Of a stretch of 56,987 bases of DNA, positions 23,982 to 33,929 are shown one piece after another. The notes beneath the pieces were generated by a model. The model saw only the letters and a list, made by a program, of their open reading frames with translations. It made no database searches and was not told where the DNA came from. Each line of letters opens with the position of its first letter. Position 1 is the first letter of the stretch. This stretch comes from Sphingopyxis sp. (GTDB taxonomy: Bacteria; Pseudomonadota; Alphaproteobacteria; Sphingomonadales; Sphingomonadaceae). Position numbers and translations under genes: made by a program. Where the stretch lies: positions 1 to 56,987 of the forward strand of contig NZ_JAEMQX010000012.1 of NCBI RefSeq assembly GCF_016463645.1. The letters run 5' to 3'.

Positions 23982-25277
23982 ATGCCTGAGACGCCTCGGC
24001 GCCCGGCGAGCAATTTGCCGCCGCTGTCGCTTCATATCCCCGAGCCGCGCTATCGCCCCGGCGATACCCCGGACTTTGGCGATATCGAAGTTCCTGCGGT
24101 CGAAGCGACGCCGCGCCCGAGCGAAGCGACCAGGCCCGACGCGATGCGCGAGTTGAGCTATGGTCTCGTGCGCGTGCTCGATTTCGACGGGCAGGCGAAA
24201 GGGCAGTGGGATCCGAAGCTGTCGCCCGAGCGGCTGCGCACGATGCTGCGAAACATGATGCTGACGCGGGCGTTCGACGATCGTATGTTTCGCGCGCAGC
24301 GGCAGGGCAAGACCAGCTTCTACATGAAGTGCACTGGCGAGGAAGCGACCTCGGTGGCGTCGACGATGGCGATCGACCGGACCGACATGGTTTTTCCGAG
24401 CTATCGCCAGCAGGGCATTCTGATCACGCGCGACTATCCGCTGATCCAGATGATGAACCAGATCTATTCGAACCGCGGCGACCATCTGCTCGGTCGCCAG
24501 TTGCCGATCATGTATTCGGCACCCGAACATGGCTTCTTCAGCGTCTCGGGCAACCTTGCGACGCAATATCCGCAAGCTGTGGGCTGGGCGATGGCCTCGG
24601 CATCGAAGGGTGACAGCCGTATTGCGACCGTGTGGTGCGGCGAAGGCTCGTCGGCGGAGGGCGACTTCCACTCGGCGCTGACTTTTGCGACCGTTTATAA
24701 TGCGCCGGTCATCTTCAACGTCGTGAACAACCAGTGGGCGATTTCGAGCTTCTCGGGCTTTGCTGGCGGCGAGCGGACGACTTTTGCCGCGCGCGCGGTG
24801 GGCTATGGCATTGCCGGCCTCCGCATCGACGGCAACGACCCGCTCGCGGTATATGCCGCAACGCAGTGGGCGGCCGACCGGGCACGCACGAATAACGGCC
24901 CGACGCTGATCGAGCATTTCACCTATCGCAGCGAGGGGCACAGCACCTCCGACGATCCGAGCGCCTATCGCGCCGCCGACGAAGCCACCGCTTGGCCGCT
25001 CGGCGACCCGATCGCACGGCTTCGCCAGCATCTCGAGACGATCGGCGAATGGAATGCCGAACGCCACGAGGCGCAAGCGAAGGAACTCGACGATCTGGTG
25101 AAAACGACCCAGAAACAGTCGGAAAAGCTCGGCATTCTCGGCCACGGTATGCATCAGCCGTTCGAGACGATGTTCGAGGATGTGTTCGAAGAGATGCCTT
25201 GGCACCTCAAGGAACAGTGCGATCAGATGCTCGCCGAGCAAGAGGCCAAGTTCGGCCCCAACTGGAAGCCCGAATGA
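23982..25277 (+). CDS. bkdA1: Branched-chain 2-oxoacid dehydrogenase E1 alpha
   Basis: The thiamine-diphosphate-dependent decarboxylase alpha subunit, 431 residues, cytoplasmic. Conserved blocks: MMLTRAFDDRMFRAQRQGKT, SFYMKCTGEEATSVASTMAI, FPSYRQQGILITRDY and the thiamine-binding region VWCGEGSSAEGDFHSAL to NNQWAISSFSG. The N-terminal extension of about 60 residues is usual for bacterial BkdA. It heads a three-gene operon for valine, leucine and isoleucine breakdown; its stop overlaps the E1 beta start. A lpdV-type E3 is not in the window. Confidence 0.93.
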   Translation: MPETPRRPASNLPPLSLHIPEPRYRPGDTPDFGDIEVPAVEATPRPSEATRPDAMRELSYGLVRVLDFDGQAKGQWDPKLSPERLRTMLRNMMLTRAFDDRMFRAQRQGKTSFYMKCTGEEATSVASTMAIDRTDMVFPSYRQQGILITRDYPLIQMMNQIYSNRGDHLLGRQLPIMYSAPEHGFFSVSGNLATQYPQAVGWAMASASKGDSRIATVWCGEGSSAEGDFHSALTFATVYNAPVIFNVVNNQWAISSFSGFAGGERTTFAARAVGYGIAGLRIDGNDPLAVYAATQWAADRARTNNGPTLIEHFTYRSEGHSTSDDPSAYRAADEATAWPLGDPIARLRQHLETIGEWNAERHEAQAKELDDLVKTTQKQSEKLGILGHGMHQPFETMFEDVFEEMPWHLKEQCDQMLAEQEAKFGPNWKPE

Positions 25278-26302
25278 TGACCGGCGAGACGAAAACCATG
25301 AACATGATCGAGGCGATCAACAGCGCCATGGACGTCATGCTGGGGCGCGACGACAAGATGGTCGTGATGGGCGAGGACGTCGGGTTTTTCGGCGGTGTTT
25401 TCCGCGCCACGGCAGGCCTGCAGAAAAAGCACGGCAAGACGCGTGTGTTCGATACGCCGATCAACGAATGCGGCATCATCGGCGTCGCGGTCGGCATGGG
25501 CGCCTATGGCCTGCGGCCGGTCCCCGAGATCCAGTTCGCCGACTATATCTACCCTGGGCTCGACCAGTTGGTCAGCGAGGCGGCCCGCCTGCGTTACCGC
25601 TCGGCCGCGGACTTCATCTGCCCGATGACCGTGCGCACGCCGTTCGGCGGCGGCATTTTCGGTGGCCAGACACACAGCCAGTCGCCCGAAAGCATCATGA
25701 CGCACATCTGCGGGGTGAAGACGGTGATCCCGTCGAACCCCTATGATGCCAAGGGCCTGCTGATCGCGGCGATCGAGGACAACGACCCCGTCGTCTTCCT
25801 CGAACCGAAGCGAATTTATAACGGCCCGTTCAGCGGCTATTATGACCGTCCGGTCGAGCCTTGGTCGAAGCATGACGCGAGCGCGGTGCCGGAGGATTAT
25901 TACCGCATCGAACTCGGCAAAGCTGCGACAGTGCGCGAGGGTGAGGCGCTGACGATCCTTGCCTATGGCACGATGGTTCACGTCACCAAGACGATCGTCG
26001 AGGAAATGGGCATCGATGCCGAAATCATCGATCTCCGCACGCTGCTGCCGCTCGATATCGAGGCGATCGAAACGTCGGTGAAGAAAACCGGCCGCTGCTT
26101 GATCATCCACGAAGCGACGCGCACCTCGGGCTTCGGCGCCGAACTCGCCGCGCTGGTGCAGGAGCGCTGCTTCTATCATCTCGAGGCTCCGGTCGAACGC
26201 GTGACCGGCTTCGACACGCCTTATCCGCATAGCCTCGAATGGGCCTATTTCCCCGGCCCGGTACGCATCGCGACCGCGCTGACCAAGATTTTGAAGGACT
26301 GA
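25274..26302 (+). CDS. bkdA2: Branched-chain 2-oxoacid dehydrogenase E1 beta
   Basis: A 342-residue transketolase-like beta subunit. It starts MMTGETKTMNMIEAINSAMD at the ATG overlapping the E1 alpha stop. Motifs MGEDVGFFGGVFRATAGLQK, FDTPINECGIIGVAVGMGAY and EIQFADYIYPGLDQLVSEAA are typical of E1 beta subunits. It forms an alpha2-beta2 decarboxylase with the preceding product. The C-terminal domain (AEIIDLRTLLPLDIEAIE and IIHEATRTSGFGAELAA) is intact. Confidence 0.94.
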   Translation: MMTGETKTMNMIEAINSAMDVMLGRDDKMVVMGEDVGFFGGVFRATAGLQKKHGKTRVFDTPINECGIIGVAVGMGAYGLRPVPEIQFADYIYPGLDQLVSEAARLRYRSAADFICPMTVRTPFGGGIFGGQTHSQSPESIMTHICGVKTVIPSNPYDAKGLLIAAIEDNDPVVFLEPKRIYNGPFSGYYDRPVEPWSKHDASAVPEDYYRIELGKAATVREGEALTILAYGTMVHVTKTIVEEMGIDAEIIDLRTLLPLDIEAIETSVKKTGRCLIIHEATRTSGFGAELAALVQERCFYHLEAPVERVTGFDTPYPHSLEWAYFPGPVRIATALTKILKD

Positions 26303-26306
26303 CGCC

Positions 26307-27569
26307 ATGGCCCGTTATTCATTCCGTCTGCCCGACATCGGCGAAGGCATTGCCGAAGCCGAGATCGTCGCCTGGCACGTCAAGATTGGCGAGCGCGTCG
26401 AGGAAGATGCGCAGCTTGCCGACATGATGACCGACAAGGCGACCGTCGAAATGGAATCGCCCGTTTCGGGGATCGTCGTCGAACTGGCGGGCGAGGTCGG
26501 CGACCTGATCCCGATTGGTTCGACGCTCGCCGTGATCGAGACCGACGGCGATGCCGAAGCGCCGCCGGCTGATACGCGGGCGGAACAGGAGGTCGTTGCG
26601 GAAACGCCGGGTGCTGAGGAGATTTCGGTGGCCGAGGTCGCTGCCACGGTGGCCGCTCCCGCGCCGGCGCCCGCTCCGGCCCCGGTGCCCGCCGCCGCCG
26701 AGCACAGCCGCGCCGTGCTCGCATCGCCGGCCGTCCGCGCCCGCGCCAAGGACCTCGGTGTCGACCTTTCGCAGGTTCAGGCCGAAGGTGACCGCATTCG
26801 CCATGCCGACCTCGACGCCTTCCTGCGTTACAGTGGCGGGCAGGGCTATCATGCGCCCGGCGCCAGCCGCGCGCGCGCCGACGAGCCGATCAAGATCATC
26901 GGCATGCGCCGCAAGATCGCCGAGAATATGGCGGCGTCGAAGCGCGCGATCCCGCATTTCACCTATGTCGAGGAAATGGACGTCACCGCGCTCGAAGAGA
27001 TGCGCGCCGACCTCAACGCCAACCGCGGCGGGCGGCCGAAGCTGACGATGCTGCCCTTCCTGATCGTGGCGATCTGCCGTACCATTCCGCAGTTTCCGAT
27101 GATCAACGCGCGTTACGACGACGAAGGTGGCGTGGTGACGCGGTACGGTGCGGTGCATCTGGGCATGGCGACGCAGACCGATGCCGGCCTGATGGTCCCG
27201 GTCATCCGCGACGCGCAGGACAAGAATGTGTGGCAGCTCGCGAGCGAGATCACGCGCCTTGCCGAAGCCGCGCGCACCGGCAAGGCGAAGGTCGAGGAAC
27301 TGACCGGCGGCACGCTGACCGTCACCTCCCTCGGGCCGCTCGGCGGGATCGCCACGACCCCGGTGATCAACCGTCCCGAGGTCGCGATCATCGGCCCGAA
27401 CAAGATCGTCGAGCGGCCGGTATTCGACGGCGATGAAATTCGCCGCGCGAAGCTGATGAACCTGTCGATCAGCTGCGACCACCGCGTCGTCGATGGCTGG
27501 GATGCCGCCAGCTATGTGCAGGCACTCAAGAAGCTGATCGAAACGCCGGTCCTGCTGTTCGCGGACTGA
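26307..27569 (+). CDS. bkdB: Branched-chain 2-oxoacid dehydrogenase E2 (lipoamide acyltransferase)
   Basis: A 420-residue acyltransferase core. N-terminal lipoyl domain with the lipoylated Lys in MMTDKATVEMESPVSGIVVE (near residue 46); a Pro/Ala-rich linker (APAPAPAPAPVPAAAEHS); peripheral subunit-binding domain (LASPAVRARAKDLGVDLSQV); and catalytic domain ending SCDHRVVDGWDAASYVQALK, with the active-site His and Asp near residue 391. A single lipoyl domain, as usual for BkdB. It is four bases after the E1 beta gene and ends the operon before a strong hairpin. Confidence 0.94.
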   Translation: MARYSFRLPDIGEGIAEAEIVAWHVKIGERVEEDAQLADMMTDKATVEMESPVSGIVVELAGEVGDLIPIGSTLAVIETDGDAEAPPADTRAEQEVVAETPGAEEISVAEVAATVAAPAPAPAPAPVPAAAEHSRAVLASPAVRARAKDLGVDLSQVQAEGDRIRHADLDAFLRYSGGQGYHAPGASRARADEPIKIIGMRRKIAENMAASKRAIPHFTYVEEMDVTALEEMRADLNANRGGRPKLTMLPFLIVAICRTIPQFPMINARYDDEGGVVTRYGAVHLGMATQTDAGLMVPVIRDAQDKNVWQLASEITRLAEAARTGKAKVEELTGGTLTVTSLGPLGGIATTPVINRPEVAIIGPNKIVERPVFDGDEIRRAKLMNLSISCDHRVVDGWDAASYVQALKKLIETPVLLFAD

Positions 27570-27576
27570 GACCATA

Positions 27577-27619
27577 CGAAGCAATCCGGGGCAGTGGACG
27601 CTCGCTCCGGATTGCTTCG
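27577..27619. terminator. Hairpin between convergent genes
   Basis: CGAAGCAATCCGG (27577-27589) and its perfect complement CCGGATTGCTTCG (27607-27619) form a 13-base-pair stem with a 17-base loop just after the E2 stop and before the end of the convergent large surface-protein gene. There is no T run, so it may act as a transcript-end stabiliser or a factor-assisted terminator. Confidence 0.7.
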
Positions 27620-27632
27620 CTAGGCGCGCGGG

Positions 27633-30600
27633 CTATAGTCCCAACCCCGCGAAGCTTGTCTGGTCGAACTTCAGCTTGAAGGTCACATAGGCGCCCGAGC
27701 GCGAGAAGCGCGCCTCTTCGAAATCGCGGTCGTGGAACCCTGCGAAATTATAGCCGAAGGTGATGTTCGCATTCGTCATCGGCGCCAGCGTCACCGTCGG
27801 ACCGCCCGCCCAGCTCACGGTGTCGGCGTCGGTCCCGATGCGCACGGTGCCCGAGGCGCCGACGTCGACATGCTCGCCAAGGTTGAAGCGGAAATCGGCG
27901 CCGATCAGGTTCGACCAGCCCTTCACGTCGTCCGCACCGAAGCGGTCGAAATTGTAGCGGGTGCCCCAGAAGAAGCCGATCTCTGCGCGTTCGTACCAGC
28001 CGTCGCGGAACCCACGATCGCCGAGCGGCGTCCAGTTCACCGACAGGCTGTTGAGCAGGCGGCGGCTCGTTGCGTCGCCGTCGATCGTCAGCGTGCCGCC
28101 GATCGGGCCGGCTTCGCCCGCGACCGCATCACGCACCTTGTCCGAACGAAACTCACTCTTGTTGAGCCATGATACACGCGACGCCGCGGGGCGATGGGCC
28201 CAGCTCATCTCGAAATTGATGACCTCGGTTGTCGGCGTTGTGCCGGCTCCGCTCGCCTTGGCGTAAGTGAAGAGCGCGCCCAATGTACGGCCCTCGCCGA
28301 GCTGGCGGAGGCCGCCCAGCGTCAGTCCGTAACGGTTGGCGATTTCACCATCGCGATATTCGGCACGGCCCGTCAGCGTCCAGCGGTCGGCGCGATAGGT
28401 AGCGCCGGTGCTGATCGCGAGGAAATCTTCGGTCAGCGTGCCGTTGCCGCCGAGGAAGCCGCCCGACGCGACCGGCTGGTCGACATTGAGCACGTCGCGC
28501 GCGCTGATGCCCCCGATGGTGCGATTGCCGTCGACCGACACGTCGACCGACCCGCGCTCGCCAAACTTCAGCGATTGCGACAGGCCGTAGGCGGCGAAGC
28601 TGCGCGGGCCATATTCGCCAATCTCCTGCTGGTTTGCGGTGGCGAGCAGCCGCGCCCCCGACCAGGGCGTCAGGTCGAAACCAAGCCGCGCGGTGCGCGC
28701 CTTGATCGTGTCGCCATCGGCGATTTCGTAGCTGCCGACCAGGTTGACGTCGCGATTGATCGCATAGCGCGCGCCAAGACGGTGCCGCGTCGGGAAATCG
28801 ACGCTCGCATCTTTGCCGCCGAGCGCGAATTCGGTCTGCGCATCGAGTTCGAGGCGTTTGCCCATCAGTCGCTGCGTCGCACCGAGCTGGACGATGTTCG
28901 AACGGTTACGGCTGCCATCGGTCAGGCGATCGTCGGCGTGCGTCAGCCCGGCGCGTGCGACGATGGTGCTATTGTCATATTCGACCAGAGCGCGCGCCGC
29001 GCGGCGGCGTGCATTGGTGTCGAGATAATCTTCCTGCCATGCGCTGCCGGTCACCGATAGGTTGCGGCTGGCTTTGAGCCTCGCATCGAAGCCGAATTTG
29101 CGCGTGCCATTCTCGCTGCTGTTGAGCTGGCCGGTGCCGAACCCTGCCTCGCGTTCGCGGATATAGGCGAGGAAGTCGGCGTTGCTGCTGTGATGTTCGG
29201 CCTCGATCAGCCATGCCTTGGCAGTGCCGTCGGCCGCCGTGCCGCCGTTGTTCGCCTTGGCATCGCTCACCGCGAGTTCGGCGCGGACCTCGGTTTCGAT
29301 GGTCGGACGATAGCGTGCGTCGACGCCGCCGAGGTTGGTCTTGGCGTTGCCGTCCTCGTCATGGATGAAGGTTGCGCCGACGCGCAATTTCTCGTCGTTC
29401 GACTGATAGCTGACGCGGCCGCCGGCGTTGAGCACGCGCTGGCCGACGCCGTTGACCTCATATTCGGCAACGATGAATTGCGGGTCGAGGTTCCACGAGC
29501 GGCTGAGCACCGGCTCACGGAAGCGGATCGTCCCCGACAGATAGTCGATGTCATAGTCGACATGGCGCGAAAGGCTGACGCTGTCGACGATGCGTTCGCT
29601 GTGCAAGCGGTCGCGCGTTTCAATAACGATCCGTTCGCTGTTCGGCAAAATATCCTTCGCGCCAAGCTGGTACGGGCCGGTCACGCCATTGCCCTGAAAC
29701 TCGTCGCGACGGAACCGGTACGGCGTGTCGGCGACGAAGGCGGTCGCGGCGACATTGCGGCCGCGATATTCGGCCTTGCCGCCGTTGAGCGCGCGCTGGT
29801 AGCGGGCAAGTTCGGGTTCGGAGATTCCGGTCTCGATATCACCGAACATCGCATAGAATTGCGGGCGTTCGAGACGCAGATAGAGTTTGCGCACCGAGGC
29901 CGCGTCATAGCGCGTCTCGTTGCGGTCGGCGTATATGGTGTAATAGGCGCGCGGATCGATTGCGCCGCCAAACCGGGCGTCATCCTTGTCCTTGTCGCTG
30001 TCATAGGCCAGCGTCATCAGCCATTTTCCGCGTACGCGGCCCTTGGCGTAGAGCGCGAGGCGGGCGTCGGCGTTGAGATCGTCGAGTGTCTCCGCGACCG
30101 GCTCCATCCGGTCGCCCAGCGTATTATAGCCAAGCGTGCCAGCGGCAAAGCCGATGACGGTCCACGGACGGTTGCCGGGATCGAGCCAGGTTTCGATCGT
30201 CTGCTTGCGCGTCACCTTGTCGTCGCGGAAGGTGAATTCCATCGCAAGCGTGCCCGACGCGGTCGTCGGTTCGAGCTCGATGGTAGCGATGCCGTCGTCG
30301 CCATCGATCTTCCACACCGGCTGCGCGCGTTCGATACCCGCGAGCTGGCGCGCCTGCTGCGCATCGGCTTCGACCGCGGGATAATAAGGCGTGGGAACGC
30401 TGAAATCGCCTGTCAGGCCCGCGCGGATCGGCTTGCCGTCGCGGTCGGTCAATCGCACCGCGATCACCGGGCGCGTCACCCCGTCGGCGATCAGCACCGA
30501 CTTTTCGCGGATCAGCGTCGCGCGCATCGGGATGATCGAATAATGGACGTTGCGTTCGAGCGTTTCGATGATGATGCCATTGGCGTCCGCCACCTCTGCG

Positions 30601-32720
30601 ATGAGGCGGTTTTCGCCCTCGCGGATTTCGAGCCCGCGCCACAGGCTGACGGCAATGCTGCCGTCGGCCGATTTGCTGACGCCCTCGAAGGTCAGGGGAT
30701 CGGCGGGCTTGCCGTTGACGCGGAGCGATACTTTCTGCCCCGGGACGTGCTTGATCGCGGCGCGGATCGCCTTGGCGCGCGGATTATGGTCGGCGTCGGG
30801 GAACAGCCAGCCGATACCCGGTGTCTGCCCTGCGAGCCAGTCGCGATTGGCGCCCGCGGCTTCGGGATCGCTCAGCGCCTTTGGCGTTTCGACAACGGCC
30901 CTGATCGGCATGGCGCGCGGTGTGCTGGCGACGGCACGGAAGTCGGCGCGCTTCAGCGCACCGCCGCGGCCTTCGACAAAGCGCGAGATTGCGCTGCCGG
31001 CGGTCTGCGTGGAGCGCGCGCAATCGATGGCTTCACGGTCGAGGGGCAGCGTCGACGGATCAATCTGCACGACGTGCAAGCCGGGACGGACGCCCTCGAA
31101 GTGATAGCGGCCATCCTCGTCGGTAACGGTGTAGCTGCCGTCCTGCAGCATCACGCGCACACCCATGATGCCGCGGTCCTTGCCCGGATCGACGGTGCAG
31201 CCGCCGTCGGTGATCCGGCCGATGATGGTCATCCGGTCGCCGAGCTGGTCGCGTTTGATCGAAATCGTTGCTTCGGCGATGTTGCTGGTCGATCCACGGT
31301 TGTCGGTGGCGGTGGCGCGGTTGAGCGCATTGCCCGGCTGCGCCGACACAATGACTTCGGCGAGGTAGGTGAGTAGCGCCGAGCGCGATGCAGCAATGCC
31401 GGGCAGGGTGACGGCGAACTCTCGGCCATTTGCTTCGACCGTGGCATCGACGCGGACGCCGTCGACGCGCACCGTATCGGTGCGCAGGCGCATATCCGCC
31501 GGGAGGACGTCGCGCACGGTGACCGTGCCGGTGCTGCGACGCGTATCGCGGTTGGCGACCTCGACGCGATACTGGATCACGTCTCCGGGTACCGCGACTT
31601 GCGTCGAGGTCGTCTTGCGCAGGATCAGCGGCAGACCCGGCCGATCGACGGGAATGTCGACACGCACGGGGGCGGGGCTGCTCAGCGTGAAGGGGTTGCC
31701 GTAGCTCGCACCCGTGATTTCGAACGGCTGCCCGTCGTCGGGACGGCGCAGGCCGGCGAGCGCTGCGGGGCTGGAGGTCGACGGCGCAGTGTAGGGGGCA
31801 GGCGGTTCGACGATCAAGCGATAGGTCCCCGGTGCGACAAAGGGGAAGCGATAGTCGCCCGGCGGGAAATTATACGTCGTGCCGCCTGTGTCTGCGACAC
31901 TCTGTCCGGTCACGACGCTCGATGGATAGGCCGAAACACCGTCGTCGCCAAACACCTGTGCGGGCTGGCCGGTCGCGGCATCGACGATCGTGACGCGGCT
32001 GCCGGCAACGGGTGCGCCGTCACCGCTGTCGAAGACGATGCCGAACGGATCGACGAGGAAGTTGATCGTCGCGAGCGCGACGAGGCTGGCGCTCGCCTGA
32101 TCGGTGACGCGCAGCGACAGTGGGGCGCCGGGATCGACCGACAGGCGGCAATCGCCTTGCGCGATCGCGGGCGGAACGCCCATGGTGTTGATGAAGCCGG
32201 TGAATTCGCCGCTGTTATTCGCCGTTTCGGTCAGCGTGATCGACTCGCGATCGCCGTTTTCGAGTTCAAGGATGACGGGCAGGGTGTCGCGCTGCTGCGG
32301 ATCGGTATTCGCCGACACCAGCGTGATCGCGACGACCAGCACTTCGCCGGCACGGAAATTGTCGGTGCTTTGCAGCGATGCCGGGGCGGTCGAGATGCCC
32401 TCGTAAACGCCGCTGAGAGGGATCGTGCTCGTCGCGCTGCGCGCTGCCGGGCGGTTACACTGCGTCGGCGCAAGCGGCACCGACTTGTTGCCGCCGCTCG
32501 CTGTCAGCCGATACGTCGTGATCGTCGGCGGCTCCGGCGGGCGGGCCGTCACTGTCACATCGACGCGGTTCGACAGCGCCTGACCGGGCTGCCCGTCTTG
32601 CGTCCACTGCGCCGAAGCCGTGTTCGTGATCACCTGCGCGCGCGCCGCGGGTATCGCGGGCAGCAGCGCTGCCGCGACCAGGGCGGTCACAAGGCCGGAA
32701 AATTTCGCGCGGAGTGCCAT
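27633..32720 (-). CDS. Giant exported DUF11/SdrD-like protein with beta-barrel-like C-terminal half
   Basis: A 1695-residue protein. Signal peptide (cleavage near AIPAARAQ) and an N-terminal QVITNTASAQWTQDGQPGQA domain like those of the three smaller proteins upstream. Residues about 230-350 form an SdrD/SpaA-like segment (GTYRLIVEPPAPYTA); about 360-480 a DUF11-like domain (ILRKTTSTQVAVPGDVIQYR); about 495-560 a carboxypeptidase-regulatory-like fold (SYTVTDEDGRYHFEGVRPGL). From about 860 to the end are alternating amphipathic strands (YYTIYADRNETRYDAA, LRAEYRDGEI-like), as in outer-membrane barrels. Near residue 1050 is VDYDIDYLSGTIRFREPV. I know no function. It is last in a four-gene minus-strand operon and probably sits in the outer membrane, displaying or exporting the small proteins; that is inference. 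Confidence 0.85.
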   Translation of the reverse strand: MALRAKFSGLVTALVAAALLPAIPAARAQVITNTASAQWTQDGQPGQALSNRVDVTVTARPPEPPTITTYRLTASGGNKSVPLAPTQCNRPAARSATSTIPLSGVYEGISTAPASLQSTDNFRAGEVLVVAITLVSANTDPQQRDTLPVILELENGDRESITLTETANNSGEFTGFINTMGVPPAIAQGDCRLSVDPGAPLSLRVTDQASASLVALATINFLVDPFGIVFDSGDGAPVAGSRVTIVDAATGQPAQVFGDDGVSAYPSSVVTGQSVADTGGTTYNFPPGDYRFPFVAPGTYRLIVEPPAPYTAPSTSSPAALAGLRRPDDGQPFEITGASYGNPFTLSSPAPVRVDIPVDRPGLPLILRKTTSTQVAVPGDVIQYRVEVANRDTRRSTGTVTVRDVLPADMRLRTDTVRVDGVRVDATVEANGREFAVTLPGIAASRSALLTYLAEVIVSAQPGNALNRATATDNRGSTSNIAEATISIKRDQLGDRMTIIGRITDGGCTVDPGKDRGIMGVRVMLQDGSYTVTDEDGRYHFEGVRPGLHVVQIDPSTLPLDREAIDCARSTQTAGSAISRFVEGRGGALKRADFRAVASTPRAMPIRAVVETPKALSDPEAAGANRDWLAGQTPGIGWLFPDADHNPRAKAIRAAIKHVPGQKVSLRVNGKPADPLTFEGVSKSADGSIAVSLWRGLEIREGENRLIAEVADANGIIIETLERNVHYSIIPMRATLIREKSVLIADGVTRPVIAVRLTDRDGKPIRAGLTGDFSVPTPYYPAVEADAQQARQLAGIERAQPVWKIDGDDGIATIELEPTTASGTLAMEFTFRDDKVTRKQTIETWLDPGNRPWTVIGFAAGTLGYNTLGDRMEPVAETLDDLNADARLALYAKGRVRGKWLMTLAYDSDKDKDDARFGGAIDPRAYYTIYADRNETRYDAASVRKLYLRLERPQFYAMFGDIETGISEPELARYQRALNGGKAEYRGRNVAATAFVADTPYRFRRDEFQGNGVTGPYQLGAKDILPNSERIVIETRDRLHSERIVDSVSLSRHVDYDIDYLSGTIRFREPVLSRSWNLDPQFIVAEYEVNGVGQRVLNAGGRVSYQSNDEKLRVGATFIHDEDGNAKTNLGGVDARYRPTIETEVRAELAVSDAKANNGGTAADGTAKAWLIEAEHHSSNADFLAYIREREAGFGTGQLNSSENGTRKFGFDARLKASRNLSVTGSAWQEDYLDTNARRRAARALVEYDNSTIVARAGLTHADDRLTDGSRNRSNIVQLGATQRLMGKRLELDAQTEFALGGKDASVDFPTRHRLGARYAINRDVNLVGSYEIADGDTIKARTARLGFDLTPWSGARLLATANQQEIGEYGPRSFAAYGLSQSLKFGERGSVDVSVDGNRTIGGISARDVLNVDQPVASGGFLGGNGTLTEDFLAISTGATYRADRWTLTGRAEYRDGEIANRYGLTLGGLRQLGEGRTLGALFTYAKASGAGTTPTTEVINFEMSWAHRPAASRVSWLNKSEFRSDKVRDAVAGEAGPIGGTLTIDGDATSRRLLNSLSVNWTPLGDRGFRDGWYERAEIGFFWGTRYNFDRFGADDVKGWSNLIGADFRFNLGEHVDVGASGTVRIGTDADTVSWAGGPTVTLAPMTNANITFGYNFAGFHDRDFEEARFSRSGAYVTFKLKFDQTSFAGLGL

Positions 32721-32786
32721 GCAAGCCCCGAAGGAGGCAGCGGAGCCGGCACTTGCCGGAACCCCGCCGCCCCGTCCGTTACCCGA

Positions 32787-33854
32787 TCAGTTGACGGTTG
32801 CGCGGAAAACGAGCGTGCCGGCGGTGCCCGCGGCGATCGACGCGATCGTGCCCGACACGTTCGGTGCCGCATAACTGCCACCGGCCCCGCCGTTGAAATC
32901 ACACACACCGCCGGTGACCGTGCCACCGAGCAGGATCGTGCCCGCATTGAACGTCAGCTGGCCCGGAACCGGGTCGGTGATCAGCACCGACGTTGCCGCG
33001 GCGCTGCCGGTGTTGGCGATGGCGATACAATATTCGATGACCGCACCCGGGATCAGCTTCGGATTGGTCGTGCTGTTGACCGGATCCGAGATGATGCGGC
33101 TGGTCTTGGTGACCGCGAGCGTGGCGGTCTGCACCGTATAGTCGTCATTGTCGCTGTGCGATCCGTCGCGCGCGGCATCGCCCGCCACGCCGGGCGTGAT
33201 ATCGGCGAAAACGGTATCCTTTCCGGCGGTGTTCGCACCCGTGGTTTCGGTGATGGCCGCGCCTTGGGTGCCGGCCAGTCCGCCCTCGCGTGCCGTGGCG
33301 CGCAACGTGACTCCGGCAACGGCGTTGTTGACGAGACCTGCCGGGATATCGGCTACGACGAACAGGCGAATCGCGGTGTCGACGACGAGTTCGTCGATAT
33401 AGTTGGTGATCAGCGTATCGCCGGCGTCCCAGCTACCGATCGTGCCCGACGCAATATTGTCGCGATAGATGCGGACATTGTTGACGTTGAACGTATCGGT
33501 GCCGGTATGGGCCGCCGTGCCGCCGACCTGCTGCGTCACCGTCAGTGCGAAGTCGAGCGTCTCGTTCGACGTGTTGGTGAGCTGGAAGGTGGTGACGGCA
33601 TTGGCCTGTCCGGGCACGACCGTGGTCGTGAGGTCGGCGACTTCCTCGACAAGCACATTGATCTTGCGGTCGACGGTGAAATTGTTCGACGCCGACTGCT
33701 GTCCCTGTGCGACGCCACCGACCTGATAGTCGACGGTGGCAGTATTGGTGATCGTGGTGCCCGCGGTCGTGCCGACGGCAAAGGCCGGCGTGGCGGCGAC
33801 GCTCGAAAGCGCCGCCAGACCGATGGCACCCATGTTCGTCAGCTTGCTGGTCAT
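32787..33854 (-). CDS. Exported DUF11-like protein (third gene of the surface operon)
   Basis: A 355-residue secreted protein. Signal peptide MTSKLTNMGAIGLAALSSVA then ATPAFAVG. The mature N-terminus reads TTITNTATVDYQVGG and then NFTVDRKINVLVEEV, matching the start of its neighbours. The C-terminal domain (LAVTKTSRIISDPVNS, GAVIEYCIAIANTGSAAATS, VLITDPVPGQLTFNAG) is a DUF11-like Ig fold. The protein ends GTLVFRATVN. It is poor in Lys and Arg and rich in Thr, Asn, Gly, as typical for surface proteins. It is 66 bases upstream of the giant protein gene. Confidence 0.83.
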   Translation of the reverse strand: MTSKLTNMGAIGLAALSSVAATPAFAVGTTAGTTITNTATVDYQVGGVAQGQQSASNNFTVDRKINVLVEEVADLTTTVVPGQANAVTTFQLTNTSNETLDFALTVTQQVGGTAAHTGTDTFNVNNVRIYRDNIASGTIGSWDAGDTLITNYIDELVVDTAIRLFVVADIPAGLVNNAVAGVTLRATAREGGLAGTQGAAITETTGANTAGKDTVFADITPGVAGDAARDGSHSDNDDYTVQTATLAVTKTSRIISDPVNSTTNPKLIPGAVIEYCIAIANTGSAAATSVLITDPVPGQLTFNAGTILLGGTVTGGVCDFNGGAGGSYAAPNVSGTIASIAAGTAGTLVFRATVN

Positions 33855-33929
33855 AGCTGAGCTCCTGGGCTTTATGCTGGTTGCCGTTTCCCCACCGCTG
33901 GCAACCGTTAAGCGGTTTGTTTCACCTGG

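Noticed and set aside
31599..33860. 753-residue plus-strand frame, and 728 residues at 29190-31376
   Set aside because: Both lie antisense to the surface-protein genes, have no signal or family motif, and show the Arg/Ala/Asp bias of antisense frames.
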